Source: Scleroderma bovista (taxonomy: Eukaryota > Basidiomycota > Agaricomycetes > Boletales > Sclerodermataceae). Taken from it: a DNA stretch of 45,712 nt. The position numbers were made by a program, and so were the translations under genes. The stretch spans positions 1 to 45,712 of the forward strand of contig JAYMGJ010000415.1 in NCBI GenBank assembly GCA_037178675.1, written 5' to 3'. Shown piece after piece: positions 1 through 10,263 of this stretch (positions are counted from its first letter, which is position 1; every line of letters starts with the position of its first letter). Below the pieces are notes generated by a model. The model worked only from the letters and a program-made list of their open reading frames with translations. It did no database searches and was not told the origin of the DNA.

Positions 1-349
1 GATACTATGTACAGTACATGAGGACCAGGGATGGGGCACAGGAAGGCAGAGGAGACTCACAAGGAGGGTGGGAATATTGCAGTTCTGGTATTGACCAAAT
101 GCGGTCGTGTTTTGGGAGTAGCAACACTTTTTGTGATTATGTAATCTTACTAGAACAGCGCCGCCGCAGACGGCAAACACCTTGTCTAACACATAAGGCC
201 CACTGTACAGTTACATCGTCATCTACTGATTACCAACCATTTCACTCTCCACAAATTAATAAGGCCTATTCTTGCTCCCCAAGAACCTTGGCCTGGCAAG
301 CATCCTCCATGAGAGTGTCAGATTTGTATTTAGGTGAATTAGTGCAGAC
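1..349. other. No gene recognised at left edge
   Basis: One open frame covers most of this stretch on the + strand, but its translation is low in recognisable structure and matches no family I know. It may be flanking DNA of the ORF that follows on the minus strand, or the remains of the Helitron seen just downstream. Nothing here supports a gene call. Confidence 0.3.
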
Positions 350-1279
350 TTATGAAGCATCCTTGATTACAGTGATCTGAGGAGTCAACAAAGCACACTC
401 GGTATTGCAAACCATTCCTCCTAATATCCAACAAACATCCATACATCCGAAACGCACAAAAATGTCTTTAGAGGAAACAGACACACGAGGGAGTCTTTTT
501 ATATCCATCCACATGCCTCGTCCATCAGCCAGCGTACGTGGCGATGTTTTGCATGAGATGTTGTACTGATGCACTTCAGCACACTGGTTAATATAGCAAA
601 AACCCTGTTCCGCGTATTTCCTTAGAGCATTAAAAGTGTTACGACCACAGCGACCCACATATAAGGGTCCTGGATTAACCATTGAGAGGCCACGGAACGT
701 GAGAGCCAGGTAAGCACAGAAAATGTGATCAGGCAAGATGAAATTCATAACTGCGGTGCTGTGGAAGTGAAAAATAGGTGGTAGACCCATGCTTTTTTGG
801 GAGACCACAACATTGAGCCTTTGGATGCTGTTGGAGAGATTTAGTATGGTGTTGATTTTGGAATGGGAGTAAGGCGAGTTGTCAATAATGCCTTGGTGGA
901 CAAGTTGATACCCTTCATTGTTGAGCAAGGTCACTAAGTGATGCGCATGGCAGCGAGGCACGTAGATGTCAAGATCCGTAGGTGACCAAGGGGTAGATTT
1001 GGCTAGGAGGAAATGAAGAGTGGTGGATCCAGAAATGACAGCATCACAAGAGCGCAATATCTCAAATAAAATATTGCTCTTTGCAAAGAATGGTATAGTG
1101 ATTTCTTTTAGGCATTTTTCTAGGTAAAGATGCACAACAGTAGCATTGCATGCACTGGAAGCTGCAAAGGAGGCAATGTCGCGAAGGTTGCTGTATGCGA
1201 ATAATTCATCGACGAGATGACTGTTGTCCACGAACACAATAACAGGTGAGACGATACCATCCACAGGAATGTGGGGCAT
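350..1279 (-). CDS. Hypothetical protein, nucleotidyltransferase-like fold (mushroom family)
   Basis: An uninterrupted minus-strand frame of about 310 codons. I place the start at the methionine of MPHIPVDGIV (about 1279) because the ORF upstream of it overlaps the helicase fragment on the other strand and looks unlike protein. The most telling segment is GSTTLHFLL followed about ten residues later by DLDIYVP. The G-S-T...D-x-D spacing resembles the active site of minimal nucleotidyltransferases, and I recall similar unnamed proteins in agaric genomes. No signal peptide or membrane segment is evident. It lies head to head with a Helitron helicase fragment 30-40 bp away, so it could be a gene carried by that element. 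The function is not known; the nucleotidyltransferase idea is inference from the motif alone. Confidence 0.5.
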   Translation of the reverse strand: MPHIPVDGIVSPVIVFVDNSHLVDELFAYSNLRDIASFAASSACNATVVHLYLEKCLKEITIPFFAKSNILFEILRSCDAVISGSTTLHFLLAKSTPWSPTDLDIYVPRCHAHHLVTLLNNEGYQLVHQGIIDNSPYSHSKINTILNLSNSIQRLNVVVSQKSMGLPPIFHFHSTAVMNFILPDHIFCAYLALTFRGLSMVNPGPLYVGRCGRNTFNALRKYAEQGFCYINQCAEVHQYNISCKTSPRTLADGRGMWMDIKRLPRVSVSSKDIFVRFGCMDVCWILGGMVCNTECALLTPQITVIKDAS

Positions 1280-1311
1280 GCTCAGCGAAACTGAAAACAG
1301 GATGAGGAAGA

Positions 1312-1950
1312 AACTGTCGCGAATGGGCTGGACTGGCTGACGAAGTGGACATTGCGATTGGCATGGAAGTAATGGTGACATTCAACGTTTCCACAGACCT
1401 TGATGTTGCCAATGGAGCACGCGGACATATAGTGGATATTATTCTCGATGCTCGAGAGGAGATGAGCACTGTACCCTCACTCACGAAGGTGCTGCAATAC
1501 CCACCTCTTTACATTCTTGTGCGAATGATATGCACCAAAGCCGACCCGCTGCCAGGATTAGAGACGGGAGTACTTCCGATTACGCCCCTGATGAGGACAT
1601 TCAGCGTTGTGACATCTAGTGGCAACAAAGTTACAGTCACCAGGCAACAACTTCCAGTCACGCCCGCATACATGTTCACCGACTATTGTTCCCCAGCCCA
1701 AACAATAGAGCATTGCATAATCAATCTCGGCACTCCTCCGACTGGCAAACTGACTCCTTTCAACGCATACGTCGCATTATCACGCAGTCGCGGAAGAAAC
1801 ACCGTGCACCTATTGCGCGATTTCGATGAACATTTATTTACCCATCACCCCAGCGAACACTTACGGATTGAGGACGAACGGCTTGATGTACTCGATAAAA
1901 GATCAAAAGAGAAATGGCAGGAAGCCATTACACAACAGGCATTAACATAG
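1312..1950 (+). pseudogene. Helitron Pif1-like helicase, C-terminal fragment
   Basis: The frame reads through GLADEVDIAIGMEV, then LDVANGARGHIVDI, and ends with FNAYVALSRSRGRNTV shortly before the stop at 1950. These are the late motifs of the Pif1/RecD-type helicase domain in Rep-helicase proteins of fungal Helitrons: the 'VANGARG' strand and the 'AYVALSRSR' motif VI. The frame closes with a stop just upstream (about 1303-1305), so the Walker A and B motifs and the Rep nuclease are missing. The upstream AG at about 1309 could be a splice acceptor, but no earlier exon was found. The true C-terminus appears present. It is therefore a 5'-truncated Helitron remnant. Confidence 0.8.
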
Positions 1951-2081
1951 TGGTCGTAGTAAGAATGGATGTACAGCTAACCAATCGTGATTGAATCGGA
2001 GATGGCACGAATACCAACGGACAGTGAAATTCATGACATCGCGGACGTTCAAAATATGTTGACACATTTCGGGTGGGAGTG

Positions 2082-2105
2082 ACCTTGTTAGACAAGGTGA
2101 CCTAG
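2082..2105 (+). other. Candidate Helitron 3' terminus (hairpin plus CTAG)
   Basis: A 7-bp perfect stem (ACCTTGT / ACAAGGT, 3-nt loop) at 2082-2098 is followed after 3 nt by CTAG at 2102-2105, about 130 bp after the helicase stop. Helitrons end with a short hairpin and CTRR. The spacing here is shorter than usual and the next base is A rather than T, so the call is tentative. Confidence 0.35.
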
Positions 2106-2143
2106 AGCGGTGAACAACTATTAATAAAAATCAAGAAGCCAAG

Positions 2144-2318
2144 GAGGCTCAGATGAGCCTCGGCAGAGGGTCTAGAGTGATCGTAGAGGCTATGCCGGCG
2201 TGAAGCCGACGAAATGAACACTATTCGGGACTAGCCGAATAGGGGCGGCAAATCCCGGTGCGGATGGTTGGTCTCTCAGATGGGTTTCTCACGACATAAA
2301 AACCCCGTCTGAGAGACC
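2144..2318. repeat. Cluster of perfect short hairpins with TATA-like sequence
   Basis: Three strong inverted repeats follow each other. The first is 2144-2161 (8-bp arms, 2-nt loop). The second is 2221-2242 (8-bp arms, 6-nt loop). The third is 2270-2284 with 2304-2318 (15-bp arms, one mismatch), enclosing CATAAAAACC at 2295-2304. A weaker one (GCCGGC/GCCGAC) lies near 2194-2211. A CT-rich tract runs to about 2520. The arrangement could be the promoter part of an old LTR or a structured RNA, but no bounding TSD was found. Confidence 0.45.
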
Positions 2319-2874
2319 TCTATTGCCACCGAGAACTGGTGCCTAAGGTGCCGATATTCCACATCTTCTTTTCTTTAGTCTGCGTTGTCTTACCACTGCG
2401 TCTCTGCGGAAAGACAAACATTTTCTTATACCCGAGCTCTTTGAGCGTAGCCAGTCAATTTGTTCTCACTCTCTCCTCATTATCTATCCTCCTATTCTTA
2501 GACTATTTCCTGACCAACACATACTAATAGTGCGGGTTACTACATAGTATATCTAAATTGTACACTCAGCTGTACACAATAAATAGCGTGCGATTGGCAT
2601 CGTCGGCTTCATAGTATTCCATCACAGCTCAGAAGCAGTTTGTTAAATCCATTTCAAAGCTCCCGGTTGGCACCAAATGTAGTAGTAATAAATAATGGCA
2701 TGGCAAAGCTGCGTGCCAATCAAGTTGATCGAGATGTATGTACAGGTCGCAAGGCTGTTCGCATCAACTAGTAGTTGATGAGTGTAAAGGGGTACGATTT
2801 ATGTAAGTTGCGGGGCGGACCAACCTGCCTCGTTGATTACAGCAATCGATTATCGATTATCACTTGCCTCGATG
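2319..2874. other. Non-coding stretch, no gene seen
   Basis: A CT-rich segment to about 2520 is followed by AT-rich sequence with several short palindromes (for example GTACACTCAGCTGTACAC near 2560). Open frames are short and show no protein character. It may be the downstream part of the hairpin-rich repeat or the 5' flank of the P450 gene. Confidence 0.3.
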
Positions 2875-2953
2875 CAAGCGGTCTTGTATAGAATGCCGGA
2901 CAACCACGCCCCAAAGAAGCACTGTGCTCCGGCATTCCATACAAGACCGCTTG
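2875..2953. repeat. 26-bp inverted repeat, hairpin-forming
   Basis: The arms at 2875-2900 and 2928-2953 are reverse complements with one mismatch (position 2891 region), separated by 27 nt. The arms begin CAAGCGGTCTTGT and end ACAAGACCGCTTG. No flanking target duplication is obvious. It lies about 490 bp upstream of the P450 start codon. Confidence 0.7.
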
Positions 2954-3444
2954 TATTAAGTTGGAAAATTAACGAGCAGGTTGGTCGATGCAGTGGCACC
3001 AGCCCACAATTTACATGAATGGTATCCCCCTTGACACTCCCAGACTCCCCAACTCATCATAGCGTCCTTTGGATCCCTCAGGGAACTTTCCTATGTGGGG
3101 AGAAACTCGCCCATAGTGGCCTCGAAGGAGCCGAAATAGTGATAGTCAAAATCAGGGGGGATCGGAAAATAGGCGTCTATTGCGTGGCGGATGAACTGAG
3201 CGTGATCTTGTGGCTAGATCAGTGATTGTTATGGAACGTTCCAATACGTTATGGTCTCTGGCATATGCCGAGGGCACTGTAACGCCTGATTCGAGACTAG
3301 CTTTCTCCGCAGCTGCGCCAGAAAAATGCTGCCGTTAGCCATTGTAGGGGAGCACACGCGGCGAACTGGAAGTATAAGAAAGATGGTATACCAGCAGATA
3401 AATCTCGTTCTGTTCCTCCAATCAGAATACCAAGGTAGAGGTCA
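2954..3444. other. Upstream region of the P450 gene
   Basis: There is no convincing gene. Short frames at 3019-3225 and 3326-3595 do not resemble any family and are not joined by splice sites. The segment should contain the promoter and leader of the P450 gene that begins at 3445, but I cannot point to a clear TATA box. Confidence 0.3.
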
Positions 3445-5687
3445 ATGGAGTCTCCAGCCACGGGATCATTGCCCCGTTTCCCCACACTGGCTGCAGCTGA
3501 TCACTGCGCATCTTATTCCGACACGCCTTCGCTTCTCATCTTCCATACACTTCCGGCACGATACGCCCGCCGACTACCAATTTTGGGGACCCTAATTCTT
3601 TTCGCCATTTTCTTTCTGTTCATCCGACAACGGAAACGTTCCAAGGTGAGTGTAATTTGCTAATATGTGGAGAAAACCTCACTTTATACCCAACAGCTGT
3701 CAAATAACAGCCAAGCATATCGATATCCTCCAATAATAGATATTCCTGTGAGTTATGTTATCCTAATCTCGGATTTAACTTACTACTACCTGGCCAGGCG
3801 GACGAAATGTTCACACGTCCTCAGGAAGCCTATGAATCGGCAATACTGAAACACGGGCCTGTCATTGGTGTGCGGAGGAAAGGAAGAGTGTGTCGGATCT
3901 CCTTCTCTTCAATCGTGTTCTAAAGCGTCTACACAGCTCGAGTATATTGTTAACGAAGAACTCACGAAAGATGTCTTGGCAGATGACCATGACTTCAGCT
4001 TCGAACACGGAACGGCAAGGGTAAGTAATCTAAAATAAATGATATGACGTGTTGACATACGATGTAACCGTAGATCCTAAATCTGTGGTTTTTGATGCCC
4101 CTGAGCAAGGGAAGATTCTTCAAGAATGTGCACATGATGGTCGCCGGCGGGATCATCTCAAGAATAGATAAACTAGTAGATCAAAGTAAGTACTAGCCTC
4201 GAAGGATATGGTCCCGGGCGCTGACGCTGCCTTGTGTGTATGTCAGTATTTCCTACTTTCAACAATTGCGCAAAAGAAATGATAAACGAATCACAACTGT
4301 CTGGAAAAGGCGTCGATCTATTCGCACATGTGCATCGTTGCATCGCAGAGGCAATGCTGATCGCTGCTCTGGGAAAGGTAAGCACATCGAGTAGTCACCA
4401 CAATACCTTTGGTACTCATGACCTATCACAATTATCACCTCCAGCATAACGTAAATGATCTCAACCTACAAGTCACAGAGGAAACCGCACATGCAATTGC
4501 GGTCATGACTGGGATGTACCAAAACACTTCGCCTTTCGCACGGACATATCCAACGCTCTGGAAAGTTGTCACATGGTACGCACCGTAGATTCCCTTGCCC
4601 CGTCCAAGGAGTAAGCGAATACCTAGGGTTAGATTGGTGTCGGGGATTATCATCTTCAAATATTTCCGTGTCATCGTTCCAATTATATGGAAGGAGATCC
4701 GTGGTCGCAAATACCGACCCCTACACACACGCACGTTGGATGAGCTTGACGAGGAAGAAACACATGACGTAAATGTACCTACTACAGCGGTTGCGTATGA
4801 TCTGACCCACTCTCAGGAGCCGCTAGTCCACTACATCGCCAGGATGTACACCGATGATCAAGGTCATGTTTCGATCCTTTCGACATTGTGGGTGTCCACA
4901 TTGGTCCTTGGGTATGTTGATTTGTCCTGCATGCGTCAATTTTCACTCACCTAAACTGCCTGACGACGCAGCTTTATCTTTGCGTCTGTCCATCAGACGG
5001 CAGCTGTCGCAGTCTGGGTCGTGTTCGAGTTGTCTACGCGAAAGGAATACATACCTGCCATACGCGAAGAGCTGTCTGTCGTTGCGGACAGCATCGATAA
5101 CAATGGGATTCAAAGGCTATCATACGAAGCCTTACGTCGTTCGACGACGCTAGATTCATTCATACGCGAAGTCTTTAGAACGAAAGGAGACACACTGAGT
5201 GTCGTCCGAGCGACAACTCGCGACGTCCCACTTGGTGAACACGTCATTCCAAAAGGTTTGCCGTCCTTGGTTATGGTATGAACCTTGCTTACCGTGCATG
5301 CGCAGACAATCTCATTTACCCTTTGACCACTCTTATCCATCGTAGCCAAACAATGTATGGCAAAGGGGTCACAGAATTTAACCCCTGTCGGTGGGAGGAA
5401 GGACCTGCCTCATCAACAGTTGGGCAAGGTTACTTGCCGTTCGGTTTCGGAAGATGGGCGTGTCCTGGACGCATTCTAGCAGTTAGTGGTAAGTATATCG
5501 GTACAAATAACGCGACCTTCGTCACTTAAATCAGTAAATAGAAATCAAGATGATCACACTTGCCTTGCTAGCAACTTCCACGCCGGAAATCGAGGGTGGA
5601 AAATACATCGTCGCTGATCCCCTAAACGTAACGAGTGTTCCTCCTCTTGGGAGGCTTCTTCTGCGCCAAATAAAGTCGAAAACATAA
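3445..5687 (+). CDS. Cytochrome P450 monooxygenase, probably damaged
   Basis: A membrane-bound fungal P450 assembled from about eleven exons with GT..AG introns of 45-60 nt: 3445-3645, 3697-3747, 3798-3887, 3937-4020, 4074-4185, 4247-4377, 4445-4575, 4609-4911, 4972-5275, 5346-5488, 5542-5687. The first exon supplies an N-terminal anchor (ILGTLILFAIFFLFI followed by basic RQRKRSK). The I-helix carries FASVHQTA in place of the usual AGxDT. The ExxR motif is EVFR in the K-helix (about 5170). The haem-binding loop is FGFGRWACPG with its cysteine near 5460. Up to exon 9 all junctions are in frame. Exon 10 starts PNNV and then must shift frame to reach YGKGVTEFNP, and a few residues usual between them are absent, so a small deletion probably inactivates the gene. 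The substrate is unknown. Confidence 0.8.
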
Positions 5688-5754
5688 CTCGTACATCGAT
5701 GATGACGGATGTCCCTGGTGCCACTCCTCTAGGAAGAAAGTTTAGCTTAGACTA

Positions 5755-6860
5755 GGTGTCACTGCGGAGAGTACGATAACTTGACCGATATTGTATAATC
5801 AAAATACCATGTCTCATCATTGTGTGCATGCAGAGGACCTGTGATGATAGTTAGTAAACGAAAAAGAAAACATACTTGTGGGTGCAATCGCGGTGAGGTG
5901 ATGTGGTCGATGCCGCTGGTGGTGGTGGTGATGGTTATTTTCGTTGTCGATGGTGGTCAGGGTGATCGGCGTCGTACGCTGGTGTGCGAGTCGCAGCAGC
6001 GCGAACGTTAGTTTAAGGGGGCGAAGGGACTTCGTGAAATTCTGTTAAATGCGTGTGATTACGTCAGCCATTCCATTAGTTGTGAGGTAAAAAACCGAGG
6101 TGCCGAATGGTGCCGACAACAGTGTAAGCAATAGTATTAGGACGAGTCAAAGGTTTACTAGCGTGCACTCCAGCACTCCCAGGGCCTTAAATGGCACAGA
6201 GTAAAGTGCAGGAAAAAATAGCTATGTCATGCGTCACTTATTTCCAGCTATTTCGACTTGTTCTGACCATCGATATATAGTAATACTACCTTCACAACTA
6301 TGTTCACATCCACTAGCATGCCCCAACTTGATGACCACGCCTGACATGCCTCCAAATGCCCTGACCGTCAGGAGCAAGGATATGGCCAGAGCATGGAGCA
6401 CAAGCGCAGATCTGCAACGCGAGGAAACCCAGGAGTCGGACATGCTGAAAGGAGTCAGAAATGAAGAAGAAAGCATACCTGAGGTGCCAGAGCAAGTGCA
6501 CAAAATGCGGGGCGAGCCACAAGGGTTGTGAGAGGCACAGGAGAGGCTGCCAAATTGGAGCAGGCCACCCGAGTGCAAGCAGGAGATGGCGGAGGGCTTG
6601 AAACGGGCCGCAATGATGGTAGGGGTGCATATATGGGTGCTGGAGGTGCGAGATGGTGCATAGAGGGGTCCAGTGACTTCAAAGGGGCTGACGGATGTGT
6701 CTAGCATGTCGCACAGCACTGAAATGATCAGAAAGGACCACGGAAATGATACGGGCATGTACTTGGGTGCCGAAGCCGCAAGGCAGCGCATACTCCAGGT
6801 GGAGCACCGGACACGTCGAGGGTGCACATGGACGTGCACAGCACGGAAAATGACGTAATA
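5755..6860. mobile_element. Internally deleted PIF/Harbinger relative
   Basis: The left part (5755 to about 5990, starting GGTGTCACTGCGGAGAGTAC) matches 33345 to about 33570 with scattered substitutions. The right part (about 6600-6790) matches 36425-36545 continued by 37590-37665. The Myb-like gene and the nuclease part of the transposase present between those points in the larger copy are absent here. What remains on the minus strand resembles the first transposase exon (about 6480-6640) ending in a GGTATGC donor. Exact termini and target duplication could not be fixed, so the end coordinate is approximate. It has no intact coding capacity and is best read as a non-autonomous derivative. 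Confidence 0.6.
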
Positions 6861-8163
6861 ATGCCTACAGGCTCAACAGAAAAATGAAAAAAAAAGATAA
6901 AATCACCAAACTTGCCAAGGTGGAAGAAGCCATGCAGACCAGTCGAATGGCATCGGGAACTGTATTAGCGCGTCGATTGGTGCACAGACGTGCACAGCGT
7001 TAGAATGATATGGGTACGGCTGAAACGACATGAAGATGATGTCAGAATGCATTGAAACAAGATGGAGGTGCAATACGTACCAGACAAACCTGAAACCGAT
7101 GCAGCAAGACCTCCTGATTGATGAAAACGAGTTAACATTGACAATGGGAACATATATGTACGTACCACAGGATGCGGCGATTGAGACTGCAAGTCGAGCG
7201 TTTCGATATCTTTGGACGAATCGGGATGGGGTCAGTTGAGGAAGTGGTGGCGGTGGCAGGGCAAACGAAAAGATGGTGATGGCAGTACAATGAGCGGCGG
7301 CGACGTTGAGTCGACGCGAGTCAAGGAAGCGTGGGTAGCTGCAAAAAATACCACAAGACCCAGCGATCACGAGATAATGACTTACCAGTGTCGTCCAGGC
7401 CACCTGAAAAGTCCTGAAAACGTTCCTACAAAGCCATTGGACCCAAACGCCTACATGGAAGACTTAAATTCTAACCTGGGAATGTCAGTCGGATGGCAAA
7501 TATTGAGAACGCCTACCTTGGTCACAACAACGCGATGCGGTCAATGCGGGGCCATCGAATGGAAATTGGAAGGGGCGTAAATATATTGCTGATGATCTGG
7601 GAAGCAGTGGGAGTGTGGGCAGGAATTTAGCGATGATGAACAAAGTCTGGCCCCCACGAGCTGCAATCAAGGAAGCAACGGTCGAGATAGTGAAAACGCG
7701 ACGCAACTTACCAGACAAGATCTCAATTGAAACTCACAAGATGAGAAGCCTATGGATTTGTATGACTAAGAAGGTGACTAGAGAAACAAGGCATATAGTG
7801 TTAGAACTTAGGGACAAATAGATACAAATGAAAGCGAGGATATCTTTAGTTGTCCACCTATATTTACTTTCGCCGTTGGCAGTGTACAGGGTCCCCAGAA
7901 GCCAGTTCCCAACGCAGTAACGCGCCAATCACCCAACGTGGTACGCCAGAAGCCAAGAATTCCGTCGAAACCGATCATGACCGTCCGGCTAGGAAGGAAG
8001 TACATCAGGCTTCGCCGTGGGAGTAGATAACGCGTCTCAATGACCCCCGCCTTCCTTCACCTCTCTCCGAGTCTCCCCTAGTGTACCGCTGACCTGTACT
8101 TAGAGGAACGACTTATTTTCTCAGGTTTTGACTCTGGGATACAAGACTTGTGCCCTTATCAGG
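6861..8163. other. Long stretch without recognisable gene
   Basis: Several frames of 60-120 codons lie on both strands, rich in Trp, Arg and Gly with no family likeness and no splice-linked partners. The first part may still belong to the Harbinger-related relic. The last 100 bp, CT-rich and ending just before the ATG at 8164, may be the promoter of the 7TM gene. Confidence 0.3.
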
Positions 8164-9369
8164 ATGTCGCAGTCCGCCGACACACAGTTGATCATCACCA
8201 CGTTCATTGACGAGATACATCCATCCTTCAACTTCGTCGTTGGGGTTACTGCATTCTCCGCCTGTCTATTGACCTTGCTGGTCGTCTTGTTCGTCTTTTC
8301 GACGCCGCAGTCGCGCAAGCGCTCTGTATTCCGCCTGAACGTGATTGCCATTTTGGTGGCTACTGTTTTGTGCATTCTGAATGGCATTACAAGTGGCAAA
8401 TCCATCCTCAACCCGTTCCATGTGATTCCGGAGAGTGTATATGTTGCTACTATCTTCTTCGCGATTTTTCCCCCGCTTTTTTACGACTCGATTTTGCTCA
8501 CCCGCCTCCTCGCACTCTACCCCATCGGAATCACACCGAGGCTTACGCTCTTCAAGGTCTTTGCGTTTCCCGCATGCATCAAATGCGGCCGTCTCATCAC
8601 CTTGGTGTGTGCAAACGTTATCCCATTCCTCTTAGCCCTGACGGCCTATGGATAGTCCCTCTATCTCCGTAACTTCGTCCAGTCCACGTACTCCTTGCAG
8701 TCCCTTGTGCAGCATGCGGAGGCTACGTGGTTCCGTAACCCGTACATAACCGCTGAGTGGTCAATGCAGATCTTAGACAATATGTAAGATTTCTCCTCTC
8801 ATTACTGGCCCGAAAAATAGCACTTATTCATCAAATAAATCCAGGTACAGTGTCACTTTCTTCCTGTATAAGTTGCATTCCAGAACTTCCATGTTCAAAC
8901 TGTGTAAGTGCCTATTCGCTTCCAAGATGCCACTGGCATTCCTCACCGTCACCGCACTGTAGCCAATACCGTTACGGAACGAATCCGGCAAATTTTTTTT
9001 ATTGCCGTCGCTAACTTCATTTTCCCGCTGATTATGAATATCGCTCAACTCATCTGTATCACCACAAGCCGTTCCTATGCTGTGGGAACCATGTTCATGC
9101 TCATAAACAGTTACGTCTCTGTCATTGGCGTCTTGTGTGCAACAATCTGGGCGTCAGGGTCTGAGTGGGCCCGTACCCACCAGTCTACGGTCTCAGAGAA
9201 CACCCAGCGATCTAGCCAGGGAAGGAATGCACGCTTAATTCCGTTGCGCGCGGAGGTCGGTGAACCCAATGTGTTCTCAAAGCAGCCTGCATGTTTGCCA
9301 GATGGTGATGACCATGTGCCGGAGCAGTATTCCGTGCAGGAATGGCACTGCAAAGACAATGCAGTGTGA
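8164..9369 (+). pseudogene. Seven-transmembrane receptor-like protein, stop in exon 1
   Basis: Three exons (8164-8783, 8845-8903, 8963-9369) joined by normal introns give a polytopic protein with hydrophobic helices such as FNFVVGVTAFSACLLTLLVV, a basic loop STPQSRKR, and later IFFIAVANFIFPLIMNIAQ. The cytosolic-looking tail is rich in Ser, Arg and Gln. I recognise the pattern as an expanded 7TM/GPCR-like family of Agaricomycetes of unknown ligand; it is not clearly a Ste3 pheromone receptor. A TAG at 8653-8655 interrupts exon 1 between helices, while the frame continues with SLYLRNFVQS and good coding character, so the gene is either dead by one recent substitution or read differently. The start is the first ATG that keeps the N-terminus outside helix 1. 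Confidence 0.7.
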
Positions 9370-10263
9370 GGTGTCTGTGTTTGTATATGGACACATCTGT
9401 CCTTTTTTTTTCTACTCTTGAACAAATGCATTTGCCCAAGTTATCAATTATTTGGGTAACCATGGATTTATGATACCATACTAGATCTACTGATCATGTG
9501 TACTACCATGGATGGCAGGCACCTTGCCCAGGAAGGTGGCATGCTTGTGTGGATACAAGAAACAGTTAATACCAATAGAACAGGAGAGTTTATCTATGAG
9601 AAGTGACATGGTCTGTATGTAATGGTGTTAGTGTTCAACACAGGTCAACCCAGGTACAAGGGTGCCTAGACTTTGCCAGCTCTTCTTCCCACAGGTGGTA
9701 ATCATCAATCTATAATTGCGTGAACAAGAAGGAATCAGATACAATACTAATCTTGGTTCCAGATCCTATGTAGTTTCTGTCACTGTCAGTGTAATATAAG
9801 GTGCACTCGTGATACCCTCAATGTCGGGAATGAGACTAATACAATACCAAAAACAGACTGGTGGTTGCAGTGCCTTGAAATTAGTGTTGCTGCGTTTGGC
9901 TAAACCCGAACTGGTTGTGGTCCTTGACAGCTATTACATAACCCAATGCAGCAATTGCAAACCAAACCATTACCTCAAATTAAAGAACCAAACCAAACCC
10001 CAGTTTGCAGTTACTAGCTATTTGTAACCAAATACAAATTTATTTGGCTCGGAACTGGTTAAAACCGGCTTTAAACCAAGCCTATCTCTAGTACATGGAT
10101 TTGAACATCAAAAAACACGTGACACGTGACACGTGTACTACAGCAAAATGTGAAGTCAAAATCAGATACAGCGTTTTCGAGATGGCCGCATGTATGCTTG
10201 CTTTGGGCCTGCTGCCGTTTTCATCTCCCGAGGTCTTAGTCTGGATATATAGCATATACATTG
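9370..10263. other. Non-coding region with possible hAT-type terminus
   Basis: No gene is seen. On the minus strand at about 10085-10030 the sequence AGGCTTGGTTTAAAGCCGG and the following alternation of AACCAG/CCGAGCC resemble the ends of fungal hAT elements. The nearby segment 9900-10000 is rich in AACCAAACC. No matching opposite end or 8-bp duplication could be paired, so this may be a solitary fragment. Confidence 0.3.

Noticed and set aside
2088..2518. Complete solo LTR (TGTTAG..CCAACA)
   Set aside because: Ends and TATA-like box are suggestive, but the flanking 5-mers (CCTTG and CATAC) do not match and there is no second copy in the window.
6229..6839. 200-codon minus frame and 100-codon plus frame
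   Set aside because: They lie in the deleted Harbinger derivative; the minus frame mixes the remnant exon with non-coding sequence and shows no domain.
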